Shown: positions 1 through 12,587 of the stretch, in pieces
Position numbering within the stretch: position 1 is the stretch's first letter
How the letters are laid out: every line of letters starts with the position of its first letter
NCBI RefSeq assembly: GCF_014648115.1
Contig: NZ_BMQM01000004.1
Location: 137,155 to 201,154, forward strand
Reading direction: 5' to 3'
Length of the DNA stretch: 64,000 bases
Source of the DNA: Deinococcus seoulensis
GTDB taxonomy: Bacteria; Deinococcota; Deinococci; Deinococcales; Deinococcaceae
Notes under the pieces: generated by a model
Database searches by the model: none
What the model was told of the DNA's origin: nothing
What the model saw: only the letters and a program-made list of their open reading frames with translations
Program-made: the position numbers and the translations under genes

Positions 1-702
1 CACGTCCCCCCGGAACAGGCCGCGCGCCGACCCGTACCGCAGGTTGTCGATCTGGTAGCGGCGCTGCATGAACCACGCCCACGGCAGCGCCAGCCCACTG
101 CTGACGCTGGCCGCCACGTTCGCCGCGCCGTACGCCACGTACGCGCCCTTCAGGCTGCCGTCGAAGTGAAACCGCAGCCCCCGGTGCACCGTGTTCACCG
201 CCTGAAACCGCATGGACTGCGCCACCAGCCACGGGTACAGCAGCGCGAACACCAGCCCGATCAGGACCGACAGGCCCCACAGACGTTCGCTCTGCTGCGT
301 CAACGTGAACGCCCCGAACAGCGCCCCCACCACCACGTACGACCGCAGCAGCTTCAGCGGATCGGCCCGGTACTCGAAGTTCTGGCCGTCCACCCAGGTG
401 TGCCCGTAGAAGTACTGCCGGTTACGCACCCGCGCCCACGGCAGGTAGATGCCCAGCGTCACCACCGACAGCGCCGCGTTCACGATCCACAGCCGGAAGT
501 ACTCCCCGGTGGACCCCGTGAACGACACCGGGTACGTCGTCACGTGCGGCGCGGCCAGCCCCGGCGCGGGCAGTTCAGGTGCGGGCAGTTCAGGCGCGGG
601 CAGCCGCTCCGGCGCCGAGGGAAGGTCATGCCGCCCCGGAACGGCCGTACCGGGTGCGGGCACGGTGGGTTCTGGCGTGCGTGGCAGGGCGGGATCGGTC
701 AT
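1..702 (-). CDS. DUF898 (YjgN-like) membrane protein, C-terminus outside window
   Basis: 234 residues are visible and the frame is open at base 1, so the C-terminus is missing. Residues 1-55 form a proline/alanine-rich linker with a short PAPEL repeat (about 36-48). From residue 57 (YPVSFTGSTGEYF) the sequence follows the DUF898/YjgN pattern, with the YLPWARVRNRQYFYG block at 86-100 and hydrophobic helices at about 71-89, 121-135 and 141-162. Family members are predicted multi-pass inner-membrane proteins of unknown function. The ATG at 702-700 lies six bases after a TAGCAT hexamer (714-709), which fits a leaderless transcript. Family assignment is by recognition of the conserved block; the role is unknown. 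Confidence 0.8.
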   Translation of the reverse strand, partial: MTDPALPRTPEPTVPAPGTAVPGRHDLPSAPERLPAPELPAPELPAPGLAAPHVTTYPVSFTGSTGEYFRLWIVNAALSVVTLGIYLPWARVRNRQYFYGHTWVDGQNFEYRADPLKLLRSYVVVGALFGAFTLTQQSERLWGLSVLIGLVFALLYPWLVAQSMRFQAVNTVHRGLRFHFDGSLKGAYVAYGAANVAASVSSGLALPWAWFMQRRYQIDNLRYGSARGLFRGDV

Positions 703-805
703 GCCCCCATGCTACGGGGCGGCCGCCCCCGCCGCTTCCTCAGGTGCGCGGCACACGAAAAAGCAGCGGACGCCAGAGGCACCCGCTGCGAACCTGCCGC
801 CGGTC

Positions 806-1066
<261 letters not shown>

Positions 1067-1309
1067 AACTCTCCTTGCATCTCGCAGATTCGCTGCCTGG
1101 TATCCGACCCTCTGGGCCAGACCCAACAGACTGGCACGAATTTTGAGACACCCGGATTATCGCACGGACCCTCAGAATCCGCACGTCGAAATGCCACACA
1201 CTCCCAGAAACCATTCACGCCGATCAAACTAAAATGACCGTATGAAACGAAATAAAATGGTTTTATTGGACCTGGGTTCAATCAGCGTCGGGAGCCGCAG
1301 AAGACTCTC
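1067..1309. promoter_or_regulatory. csp leader and AT-rich intergenic segment
   Basis: No gene is supported here. On the minus strand it holds the csp leader with AAGGAGA next to the start and a GATAAT -10 candidate at 1161-1156. Further out lies a local AT-rich patch (about 1225-1270) with the perfect inverted repeat AATAAAA-TGG-TTTTATT at 1251-1267. The AT-rich patch may be a promoter or operator; that is inference. The start-to-stop reading from 1242 has no homology I recognise and runs through the repeat that follows. Confidence 0.4.
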
Positions 1310-1412
1310 ATACGGACTCCGACTGCATGGCTTGCAGGCCGCCGGGCCCGGGCTGACGCGACACGGACTTCCGGGCCTGGAGTTGGCTGATCGGTGGTGT
1401 TCCGGGCTGCAC
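1310..1412 (-). repeat. Dispersed ATACGGA repeat, diverged copy
   Basis: Begins ATACGGACTCCGACTGCATGG at 1310 and continues to a GATCGGTGGTGTTCCGGG block near 1387-1404. Both pieces match the better preserved copy at 17397-17533 in the same order. The middle is diverged. It fills the gap between the cold shock gene and the carbonic anhydrase-like gene; the remaining bases to 1596 hold only the promoter region and ribosome site of that gene. Confidence 0.6.
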
Positions 1413-1596
1413 CATGTGCGCCCCCCCCGCAGGCAATTCACGGGTCGTCCGTGCGCGTCCGGTACGACCTGAACGGCCCCTCGGACCTTCATGCTAGGCT
1501 GGCAGGCAGTTCAAGACCCACCGCGCGTGACCACAGGGGCCGCCTTCCCGGCACGGCCCGAACCCAGGTTCACGCCCGGACTTTCGGAGGAAAGGC

Positions 1597-2142
1597 ATGC
1601 CGCGCTACGCCCTGGACGGGCACGTCCCAGACATTCACCCCACCGCCTTCATCGCCCCCAGCGCCGAGATCATCGGGCAGGTGAGCGTCGGCGAGCACGC
1701 CAGCGTGTGGTTCGGCGCCGTGCTGCGCGGCGACCTGGAGCCCATCACGATCGGCCCGGCCTGCAACGTTCAGGACGGCGCCGTCCTGCACACCGACGCC
1801 GGGTGGCCCTGCGTCCTGACCGACCACGTGACCGTCGGGCACCGCGCCGTCGTGCACGGCGCCACCTGCGGACCCGGCAGTCTGGTCGGCATGGGCGCCG
1901 TCATGCTCAGCGGCTCCAGCCTGGGCGCCGGGGCGGTCCTGGGCGCCGGGGCGGTCCTGCCCGAGGGCGTGCACGTGCCGGACGGCATGCTGGCCGTCGG
2001 AATTCCGGCGCGGGTGGTGCGCCCCGCATCCGGCGCGGGGAACGCCACGCGCTACGTGCACAACGGCGCGCGGTTCCGTGAGGGCCTGACCCTGCTGGAA
2101 GACGACCTGCCCGGCACCCTGGCCCGCGTGGACGGCCTGTGA
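1597..2142 (+). CDS. Gamma-carbonic anhydrase-like protein (left-handed beta-helix)
   Basis: 181 residues, the normal size for the YrdA/CaiE/PaaY group. The protein is made of hexapeptide repeats (for example IGQVSV, IGPACN, LGAGAV) that fold as a left-handed beta-helix and trimerise. Candidate metal-ligand histidines are in DGAVLHTD (about 66) and in HVTVGHRAVVHG (about 83-92). Many members are annotated as carbonic anhydrase but are unproven as enzymes, so the activity is only likely. A GGAGGAAAGGC ribosome site precedes the ATG. The TGA stop at 2140-2142 merges directly into a dispersed repeat (TGATACGGAC). Confidence 0.88.
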   Translation: MPRYALDGHVPDIHPTAFIAPSAEIIGQVSVGEHASVWFGAVLRGDLEPITIGPACNVQDGAVLHTDAGWPCVLTDHVTVGHRAVVHGATCGPGSLVGMGAVMLSGSSLGAGAVLGAGAVLPEGVHVPDGMLAVGIPARVVRPASGAGNATRYVHNGARFREGLTLLEDDLPGTLARVDGL

Positions 2143-2182
2143 TACGGACGGCCGTCTGTTTCGCTTCAACCGGAGTCCGCAT
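2142..2182 (+). repeat. Dispersed ATACGGA repeat, minimal copy
   Basis: About 40 bases: the left end ATACGGAC with CCGTCTGTTTCG is joined almost directly to the right end CAACCGGAGTCCGCAT. The internal hairpins of the full copies are missing. Its first base is the last base of the preceding TGA stop codon. Bases 2183-2356 hold no gene that I can support; just before the next gene are near-tandem copies of an ATGAAGGCC unit (about 2318-2362). Confidence 0.7.
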
Positions 2183-2356
2183 GAGGACGGAACGTACGGT
2201 TCAGGCCGGTCAGCCGGAGTTCGCGTGACACCCCGCCGGGTGGCGCACCGTGAAGGCGGCGCTCCGTTGCCCACGCGCCGCCCGGCCCGCCTTCCGCTGC
2301 GTGCAAACCTTCACCTGAAGGCCCCCGCATGAAGGCCGCCGTATGAAGGCCCCTGT

Positions 2357-3523
2357 ATGAAGGAACGCCGCCCCCGTACGCCCCGCGTGCCCGATTCACC
2401 CGAAGCGCGTGAGGCGGCCGCCATTGCCCGCGTGGCCCGCGCTGCCCGCGCGGCAGCCAGGGCGGATGCCCGGAAAGCCGACCTGCTGCGCACGCCGCAT
2501 GCTCCCGCGCCGACCGGCGCGCAGAGTGATCCCACGGGCGTCAGTGCCGCTGGTACTGTGGACCGTGACCCCGCACCCGCCGTTCCCCCGGCCGACCCAC
2601 CCCGGGAACCTGCGGAGTCAGCCCCGGCGGCTCCTGCCGTGCCTACCGACGTCCCACCTGACCCTGCGGTGAACCTCATGACTGAACTCGACGGCAACGC
2701 ACCGGGGCACCAGCGGCCCGGCCCCCCGGCAGACGACGCCGACAGCGGTGAACTCAGCGACCTGATCCCGGAACTGACGCCCATGTACCCCGGCGCGGCG
2801 CCGTTCCTGGCGCGGTTCCTGCCGCACTCGGCAGCCAGTCACGCGGGCCTCACGCATCACTTCTGCGACCTGCACGCGTTCCTGAAGTACCTGCACGAGG
2901 GCGCGTGGTACGGGTACCTGCACGCCACGCTGGGCGAGCAGAGCGCGTTCGTGCTGCTGTTCGAGGGCCGCGCCGTGACGGCCGCCGCCGCGAGCGCCAC
3001 GGGCGAGCAGGCACTCGGGGAACTGCTGAACCTGTACGAGCAGGGCGCGTCCCTGAGCGCCCACCCGCTGCCCGCGAACCTGGCGCACGTCCTGAGCGGC
3101 GTGGGGTCCCGCGCCTGGAAGTTCAACCTGACCGAGGATTTCACGGGCCTGCACGCCCGACCCACCGGCGCGATCTACTACCTGCGGGGCGAGATCATGG
3201 CGACCATGCCCGCCACCCTCCCGTACGAGGGGGCGTTCCCGGCGCCGCTGCGCCCGCAGACGCTGATCCTGCCGCGCAGTCTGGCCGGGTGGGCGCACCA
3301 CCAGTACGCCATGACCCTGCGCGGCCGGGACGCCGTGAACGCCATCACGGGCCTGCACCAGACGTTCCGCGCGCAGCACGGGGCCGCCGGGCTGGCCTTC
3401 CTGCGCGCCCTGGCCGAGTCGCTGTCGCCCGCCGAGTACGCCCTGCGTTCGGACGTGGCCCTGCACGACCTGGAAGCGATGGTGCAGGACTTCGTCAAGA
3501 GCGGGTACGTCCGCGAGGTCTGA
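2357..3523 (+). CDS. Uncharacterised protein with disordered N-terminal third
   Basis: 388 residues if the ATG at 2357 is used. Residues 1-105 are Ala/Arg then Pro-rich and look disordered; a compact-looking domain begins near MTELDG (ATG at 2678, residue 108) and runs to the end. I do not recognise the domain; it has alternating hydrophobic strands (YGYLHATLGEQSAFVLLFEG) and a C-terminal helical part. Codon use in the N-terminal part looks normal for the genome, so I keep the long form, but 2678 is a realistic start. The ATG at 2357 is the last of several near-tandem ATGAAGG units. Convergent with the SDR gene; a repeat follows the stop. Confidence 0.7.
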   Translation: MKERRPRTPRVPDSPEAREAAAIARVARAARAAARADARKADLLRTPHAPAPTGAQSDPTGVSAAGTVDRDPAPAVPPADPPREPAESAPAAPAVPTDVPPDPAVNLMTELDGNAPGHQRPGPPADDADSGELSDLIPELTPMYPGAAPFLARFLPHSAASHAGLTHHFCDLHAFLKYLHEGAWYGYLHATLGEQSAFVLLFEGRAVTAAAASATGEQALGELLNLYEQGASLSAHPLPANLAHVLSGVGSRAWKFNLTEDFTGLHARPTGAIYYLRGEIMATMPATLPYEGAFPAPLRPQTLILPRSLAGWAHHQYAMTLRGRDAVNAITGLHQTFRAQHGAAGLAFLRALAESLSPAEYALRSDVALHDLEAMVQDFVKSGYVREV

Positions 3524-3608
3524 AGCGGATTACGATTGAATGGCTTATAAAGCCGTTCCATCCGCCCGGACCCGGCGGCTTTGCAAGCCATGCCACCGGA
3601 GTCCGTAT
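3524..3608 (+). repeat. Dispersed ATACGGA repeat, two-hairpin copy
   Basis: Starts at the TGA stop (TGAAGCGGATTACGATTG) and ends CCGGAGTCCGTAT at 3608. Inside are GGCTTATAAAGCC and a longer hairpin GGCGGCTTTGCAAGCC. It lies between two convergent genes and may act as a bidirectional terminator; that role is inference. Confidence 0.65.
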
Positions 3609-3619
3609 GAACCCGCTGT

Positions 3620-4447
3620 TCAGTCGAGGTAGCCCTCGCTGAGGACCCACAGGCGGAACGCGGCGCCGTCGTCCTGCGCCTGCGGGGCGGGCGTGATCTC
3701 GCGGGAGTTGCTGAAGTACCGCCCCGTCACGCCGATGGGGTCGGCGGCGAGGTGAATGCTGGTCTGCGCGCCCTGTTCGGGCGTGATGGCGAACAGGTCC
3801 ACGACGCGGTACAGCTGGCTGACGAGGCCGCCGTTGTTGTGCGCGAAGCCCGTGGCGACCATGCCGGGGTGCAGGCTGTTGCTCTGAATGCCGCTCTCGC
3901 GGCGGGCGAGTTCGCGGGCGAACAGGATGTTGGCGAGTTTGCTCTGCGAGTACGCGGCCCACCCGCCGTACCCGCGCCGGAATTCCGGGTCGTCGAAACG
4001 GATGCGCCCCATGGCGTGCGCGGCCGAGGCGACCGTCACGACGCGCGGCGCGGCACTCTGGCGGAGCAGCGGCAGCAGTTCGTGGGTCAGGACGAACGGC
4101 GCGAGGTGGTTCAGGGCCCAGGTCTGTTCGGTGCCCTCGCTGGTTTCCTGGCGGCGGGTGTTGAACGCCCCGGCGTTGTTGATCAGGACGTCCAGTTGCC
4201 CGAACCGCTCGGTGTACTCGCGGGCGGCGCGGCGCACCTGGGCCAGTTCGCTCAGGTCGGCCAGCAGGGTGGCGGCGGCGCCGGTCTGTCGGGCGGCGTC
4301 CTCGGTCTTGCTGGGGTTGCGGCCCATGATGGTCACGTGTGCGCCGCGCGCGGCGAGTTCGCGGGCGGTGATCAGGCCGATGCCGCCGGTCGCGCCGCTG
4401 ATCAGTACGCGCTGTCCGTGCAGGGGGGTGGTGGGGCTGGAAGTCAT
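3620..4447 (-). CDS. SDR-family NAD(P)-dependent oxidoreductase
   Basis: 275 residues, classical short-chain dehydrogenase length. The cofactor loop SGATGGIG is at 17-24, with an Arg two residues after a short strand (MGRNPSK), which favours NADP. NNAG is near 90, and the catalytic Ser and YSQSK (Tyr/Lys pair) are near 140-170. The closest recognisable type is the retinol-dehydrogenase-like SDR group; the substrate cannot be read from sequence. A TATGCT -10 box (4460-4455) lies seven bases before the ATG, so the transcript is probably leaderless. Bases 4448-4748 beyond it hold no gene that I can support. Confidence 0.9.
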   Translation of the reverse strand: MTSSPTTPLHGQRVLISGATGGIGLITARELAARGAHVTIMGRNPSKTEDAARQTGAAATLLADLSELAQVRRAAREYTERFGQLDVLINNAGAFNTRRQETSEGTEQTWALNHLAPFVLTHELLPLLRQSAAPRVVTVASAAHAMGRIRFDDPEFRRGYGGWAAYSQSKLANILFARELARRESGIQSNSLHPGMVATGFAHNNGGLVSQLYRVVDLFAITPEQGAQTSIHLAADPIGVTGRYFSNSREITPAPQAQDDGAAFRLWVLSEGYLD

Positions 4448-4748
4448 GCCTCACAGCATAGAAGCCGGGCGCGCGGGCGGGTTGAAGCATAAAGGACAAT
4501 CGCGCGCCCACCGGGTCTGCGCGGGGTGCCCGGCAGCGGCCTGTAGAGAGGCGGCTATAGAGAGGCAGGCCGTTCACGGGCAGGGGAACAGAAAGTGAGG
4601 CTGATTCCTTGAGCGGATCAGCCCCCGTGCGCTGCGGACTTCACCCGGCCCGCGTGTTGAATTGTTGTGCGCTGATAAGGACAGTGTAGGCGGCGCTGTT
4701 CACAGGAATGTCACAACCAGATGAAGGTCAGGTAAGTCCAAGGAACGC

Positions 4749-5417
4749 TTAACGCGTCTCAGTGCCTGACGGGTTGTTGGCGCCTGACGGGTCGTCGGTG
4801 CTGGGTGGCGTGTCGGTGCTGGGCGGTGCGGCGGGGCTGAAGGCCTGCACGCCGACGTTCAGCAGGCGGTCGAGGGTCACGGCGAACTGTCCGTTCTGCG
4901 CGGCGCTCAGTTCGGCGCTCACGGCGTGCGAGGCGGCGCTGTGGATCAGCAGGGTCACGCAGGTGAGCAGGTACGGAACGCGGGGGCCGCTGCTGGGCAG
5001 GTGGGCGTGCAGGCGGTTTTCGAGGTCCGCGAAGACCTGCTGGCGGCGGTGGGTGAAGGCGGGACCGCTGCCGCTTTGCAGCAGGGTCAGCAGGGAGCGT
5101 TCCTGCACCAGTGAGGTGTAGATGGCGGCGAAGGGCCGGTCCTGCTGGCCGCTGCGGATCTCTGCGAGCAGCGGCGCGAGCCGGGTTTCGAATTCCTCAA
5201 GGCGCTGGCCGAGCAGTTCGGCGAGGATGTCTGTGGTGGAGGTGAAGTACGAGTAGATGGTGGGTCTGGAGACACCGACGTGCCGGGCGACGTCGCCCAT
5301 GTTCACGGCCTCGAAACCGCGGGTGGTGAAGAGGTGTTCGCTGCCGTCGAGAATCTGCTGTCGGCGGTCGGCGGAGGGGAGGCGGCGGCGACCCCCGGTG
5401 GGGGAGGAGAGAGTCAT
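4749..5417 (-). CDS. TetR-family transcriptional repressor
   Basis: 222 residues. The N-terminal helix-turn-helix is clear (ILDGSEHLFTTRGFEAVNMGDVARHVGVSRPTIYSYF, about residues 20-56), followed by a helical ligand domain and a low-complexity tail of repeated PPST/SG units. The ATG at 5417 was chosen because a TAGACT -10 box ends seven bases upstream; a GTGACA -35 lies 17 bases further up, inside operator 1. The gene is divergent from the YhgE/Pip gene, and three TGACA-N3-TGTCA palindromes lie between them. It most likely represses both itself and the membrane protein. The effector is unknown. Confidence 0.9.
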   Translation of the reverse strand: MTLSSPTGGRRRLPSADRRQQILDGSEHLFTTRGFEAVNMGDVARHVGVSRPTIYSYFTSTTDILAELLGQRLEEFETRLAPLLAEIRSGQQDRPFAAIYTSLVQERSLLTLLQSGSGPAFTHRRQQVFADLENRLHAHLPSSGPRVPYLLTCVTLLIHSAASHAVSAELSAAQNGQFAVTLDRLLNVGVQAFSPAAPPSTDTPPSTDDPSGANNPSGTETR

Positions 5418-5439
5418 GTTCACCAGTCTACACCGCTGT

Positions 5440-5505
5440 TGACACATTGTCACTTGACAGGGTGTCGGTAATCCCTCATGCTGTGACCCATCTGACAGAG
5501 TGTCA
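5440..5505. promoter_or_regulatory. Three TGACA-N3-TGTCA operators between tetR and YhgE gene
   Basis: Inverted repeats are at 5440-5452 (TGACA CAT TGTCA, perfect), 5455-5467 (TGACA GGG TGTCG, one mismatch) and 5493-5505 (TGACA GAG TGTCA, perfect). Site 1 covers the -35 of the tetR promoter. Site 2 covers a TTGACA -35 (5454-5459) that with CATGCT (5478-5483, 18-base spacer) would drive the YhgE gene. Site 3 lies just downstream of that start point. The site arrangement is seen directly; binding by the adjacent TetR protein is inferred. Confidence 0.75.
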
Positions 5506-5532
5506 CGAGCCCTGTCGACTTCCGAGGCGACC

Positions 5533-8292
5533 ATGAACGACGGACCACCCAACGACACGCAGCCCAACCCGGACCTCACGCCCGACCGTCCCAACCTGCA
5601 GCAATCCTACCAGCGCCTGACCCCCGCCGAACGCAGCCTGTGGCGCTACCCGATCATGTGGGCCGCCGCCGCCGCCTTCCTGTTCGTGCCGATGGTCTAC
5701 GCCGGCGTGTACCTCATGAGCGTCTGGGACCCCAGCGGCAACCTCCCGGACCTGCCGGCCGCCCTGGTCAACCTGGACACCGGCACCGTTTCACGCGGCA
5801 AGAACGTCAACGCCGGACACGACCTCGTCGTGGAACTCCAGAAAGACCCCCCCGTGAACTTCACGCGCTACGCCACCCAGGCCGCCGCCGAACAGGCCGT
5901 GCGCCGGGGCGAGGTCTACTTCGCCCTGACCATCCCCGCCGACTTCAGCCGCAAGGCCGTCAGCGGCGACAGCAGCCAGCACGGCCTGCTCCAGCTGTAC
6001 CGCGCGCCCGGCCTGAACTACTACGCCAGCACCGTCGCCGACCGCGTCAGTAGCGCCATCGCCGAGGACCTGAACGCCACGCTCGGCCAGAACCGCTGGG
6101 AAGTCGTGCAGACCAGCCTCAAGGACGTGCAGCAGGGCTTTTCTGACATTCACGACGCCACCGTGAAACTCGCGGACGGCGCGCAGGCACTGCTGGACGG
6201 CACCGAGAAACTCCAGGGCGGCGCAGACAAACTCGCAGGCGGCGCGGAAACCCTCGCCGACGGCGCGGGCAAACTCGCTGACGGCGCGAGCAGCCTCAGC
6301 GGCGGCGTCAGCAGCCTCGCAGGCGGCGTCACCAGACTGTCCGGCGGCCTGAAACAACTCGAGGCAGCCGCGCCCGGCGAGAAACAACTCGCGCCCCTGC
6401 GCAAGGGCAGCGCCACACTCGCCAGCAGCGCCGACCAGCTGTCCGGCGGCCTGAACAAACTCGCGGACGGCAGCGACCAGCTGGCCGCCGGAGCGAAGAA
6501 ACTCGGCGGCGGCGCTGCGCAGGTGAACACCGGCACCACGCAACTCGCCACGCAACTCCCGGCCCTCGCCAGCGGCCTGGGCGACCTGAACACCGGCGCC
6601 GGGCAACTCGCCGCCGGAGCCGCCAAACTGAACACCGGCGTCACCGACGGCCTGAAACCCGCCGCCGACGGCGCCACGCAACTCAGCAAGGGCGCCGCCA
6701 GCCTGAACGCCGGCCTCGGCAAGGCCCAGACCGGCGCGAAACAGGCCGCCGACGGCGCCACGCAACTCGCCGCCGGACTGACCCGCCTGGACAGCGGCCT
6801 GGGCACGCTGCAAAAGGGAGCGCAGAGCCTCGCAAGTGGCAGCAACACCCTCGCCACCAGCCTGAAAGGCACACCCGCCGCCACCGGCGCGCAGAGCGTG
6901 CAGACCGGCGCAGCCCAGCTGAACACCGGACTGCAACAATCCCAGGCGGCCGCCAGCGCCGCCAGCCGGGGCGCGCAGAGCCTCGCCACGCAACTCCCGG
7001 CCCTGAGCAGCGGCCTGACCGACCTGAAAACCGGCGCCGCCCAGCTGCAGACCGGCGCCGACAAACTCAGCGCGGGCCTCAGCAGCGGCCTCAAACCCCT
7101 CCAGGCCGGAGCGGCCGACCTGCAAAGCGGCGCGAACCGACTCGCCAGCGGCGCCGCCAGCGCCCAGACCGGCGCGCAGAAAGCCGCCGCCGGAGCGAAA
7201 GAACTCGCCGCCGGAACCGCCCAGGTGCAGACCGGCGCCGAGCAACTGAACACCGGCGCCGCCACCCTGGCCACCAACACCCGCAAGGCCGCCACCGGCG
7301 CCGCACAACTGGCCGCCGGCGCCCGCGACCTGCAAGGCGGCGTGACCACCCTCACCGACGGGAACATCAGGATCAAGAAAGCCCTCGGCGACATCACCGC
7401 CCAACTGCCCGCCCAGAAAGACCTGAACACCCTGAACACCGGCGGGAAATCCCTGGCCATCAACAGCGCCAGACTCGCCACCGGAGCCGACACGCTCGCC
7501 AGCGGCGCCACCGACCTGAGGGGCGGCACCGACGACCTGCGCAGCGGCGCCCTGAAACTCCGCAACGGCCTGACCGAACTGCGCGACAAGGTCCCCACCG
7601 ACACCGAAGAACTCGGCGGCGACCCCGACGGCCTCGCCCAGAGCGTCATCGTGCAGACCCGCGCCACCGCCGACGTTCCCAACAACGGCAACGCCTTCGC
7701 CCCGTACTTCATTGCCCTGGCCCTCTGGGTCGGCGCGACCCTGACCACCTTCATCTTCCCGTTCCTGCTGATCCCGGAAAGTGGACGCACCGCCCGCCAG
7801 AGTGCGCGCGTCCTGCGTAAACTCACGCACCCGCTGATCATCGTGATCGGACAGGCCCTGATCGTCGTGACCGGCGTTCACCTGATGAACGTGTCCTTCC
7901 TGAACCCCGCGCAGGTCGTCCTGACCGCCGTGGCAGGCAGCGTCACCTTCATGATCGTGATCCTCGCCCTGAACCTGCTGTTCGGCCCGGCCGGGCGCGT
8001 CCTGGCCCTGATCCTGCTGATCGTGCAACTCGCAGCCAGCGGCGGCAGTTACCCCATCGAACTGTCCAGCCCGTTCTTCCGGCTGATCCACACCGTCATT
8101 CCCGTCACCGACGTCATCAACGCCCTGCGCAGCGCCATGTTCGGCGCGTACGAAGGTCAGTACTGGACCTTCATGGGCCGCATGGGCGTGGTCGCCGCCG
8201 TCGCCCTGGTCGTCGCGCTGCTCAGCCGCCGCCGCTGGGTGTACGCCCCGGACAGCAACTTCCGCTCGCCCATCATCACCGACGTGGGCTGA
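5533..8292 (+). CDS. YhgE/Pip-type membrane protein with long Gly-Ala-Leu repeat region
   Basis: 919 residues. One membrane helix near residues 37-60 is followed by the YhgE/Pip extracytoplasmic domain (LPDLPAALVNLDTG and so on). A very long region (about 205-690) then repeats units of the form L-x-x-G-A-x-x-L-x-x-G, such as LADGAGKLADGASSLSGG. Five or so membrane helices (about 710-900) of the ABC-2 permease type end the protein. Relatives include the Lactococcus phage infection protein and putative export or secretion components. The ATG at 5533 follows GAGG and is preferred to a GTG at 5500, which lies inside operator 3. Probably controlled by the divergent TetR repressor. The repeat region is unusually long and may reach far out from the membrane. 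Confidence 0.88.
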   Translation: MNDGPPNDTQPNPDLTPDRPNLQQSYQRLTPAERSLWRYPIMWAAAAAFLFVPMVYAGVYLMSVWDPSGNLPDLPAALVNLDTGTVSRGKNVNAGHDLVVELQKDPPVNFTRYATQAAAEQAVRRGEVYFALTIPADFSRKAVSGDSSQHGLLQLYRAPGLNYYASTVADRVSSAIAEDLNATLGQNRWEVVQTSLKDVQQGFSDIHDATVKLADGAQALLDGTEKLQGGADKLAGGAETLADGAGKLADGASSLSGGVSSLAGGVTRLSGGLKQLEAAAPGEKQLAPLRKGSATLASSADQLSGGLNKLADGSDQLAAGAKKLGGGAAQVNTGTTQLATQLPALASGLGDLNTGAGQLAAGAAKLNTGVTDGLKPAADGATQLSKGAASLNAGLGKAQTGAKQAADGATQLAAGLTRLDSGLGTLQKGAQSLASGSNTLATSLKGTPAATGAQSVQTGAAQLNTGLQQSQAAASAASRGAQSLATQLPALSSGLTDLKTGAAQLQTGADKLSAGLSSGLKPLQAGAADLQSGANRLASGAASAQTGAQKAAAGAKELAAGTAQVQTGAEQLNTGAATLATNTRKAATGAAQLAAGARDLQGGVTTLTDGNIRIKKALGDITAQLPAQKDLNTLNTGGKSLAINSARLATGADTLASGATDLRGGTDDLRSGALKLRNGLTELRDKVPTDTEELGGDPDGLAQSVIVQTRATADVPNNGNAFAPYFIALALWVGATLTTFIFPFLLIPESGRTARQSARVLRKLTHPLIIVIGQALIVVTGVHLMNVSFLNPAQVVLTAVAGSVTFMIVILALNLLFGPAGRVLALILLIVQLAASGGSYPIELSSPFFRLIHTVIPVTDVINALRSAMFGAYEGQYWTFMGRMGVVAAVALVVALLSRRRWVYAPDSNFRSPIITDVG

Positions 8293-8309
8293 AGCCTGCC
8301 CGCACCCAC

Positions 8310-8347
8310 CGCCGCGCCACGCCCACCACCGGGCCCCGGGCGCGGCG
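8310..8347. terminator. Candidate hairpin between convergent genes
   Basis: CGCCGCGCC (8310-8318) pairs with GGCGCGGCG (8339-8347) across a 20-base loop. It lies between the stop of the YhgE-type gene and the stop of the HAD gene. There is no T run, so it is only a possible terminator. Confidence 0.4.
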
Positions 8348-8355
8348 CACCCGTT

Positions 8356-8708
8356 TCAGCGTGGCGGCCGCCCACTCTCAAGGGCCGCCCGGTACGACTC
8401 CACCGACTCGCCGGGGCAGGACAATGGATGCAGCTGCACCAGCTGCCGCCACGATTCGACCCGCTGGTCGTCCAGCAGCACCTGCGGCTTGGGCAGGAAC
8501 GCCATGAACACGCCATCCAGCCCCACCTCGCGCGCACTGTCCCGCGCGTACGCGGCCCCACCGGAACTCCAGCAGTACAGCTCCGCGCCCTGCGCCGCCA
8601 GCTCCCGCACATGCGCGATTGCGCCGGGGATCGGCACCCGCGACCGCCCCACGTTCCGCACCAGCGTCTCGTCCACATCCACATATACGATCAGTGGGGG
8701 AGGGGTCA

Positions 8709-8709
<1 letters not shown>
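8356..8709 (-). CDS. Small HAD-like protein, putative phosphatase
   Basis: 117 residues. YVDVDETLV (about 8-16) is the HAD motif I with both aspartates (DxDET); ELYCWSSGG near 43-50 fits motif II (Ser) and LPKPQVLLDD (about 72-81) fits motif III/IV with Lys and Asp. The protein is short for HAD enzymes, with no real cap, so a small phosphatase with a built-in minimal core is likely; the substrate is unknown. The start ATG shares one base with the recG stop (TGATG), so the two genes form an operon with coupled translation. Confidence 0.75.
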
Positions 8710-11051
<2,342 letters not shown>

Positions 11052-11100
11052 GCCCGCACAGGCTAGCAGAGGGCGCGCGGCACTGTCCGTGAGGGGGGCG

Positions 11101-12510
<1,410 letters not shown>

Positions 12511-12587
12511 CCGCGCAGGGTACTCCCGGCGCGGTCATGAAGATTGCGCGACTGGATTCATGGACTCTGAATCGTTACAGTCGGCGC

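Noticed and set aside
1242..1472. 76-codon frame after the csp leader
   Set aside because: Runs through a copy of the dispersed repeat and has no ribosome site or homology.
5500..5532. GTG start for the YhgE-type protein
   Set aside because: It lies inside operator 3 and lacks a ribosome site; the ATG at 5533 has GAGG before it.
5791..8091. Very long open frame on the minus strand opposite the YhgE-type gene
   Set aside because: It is an antisense shadow of a repetitive GC-rich gene; the composition is Gly/Ala/Gln-rich with no motif, and the plus-strand frame has clear domains.
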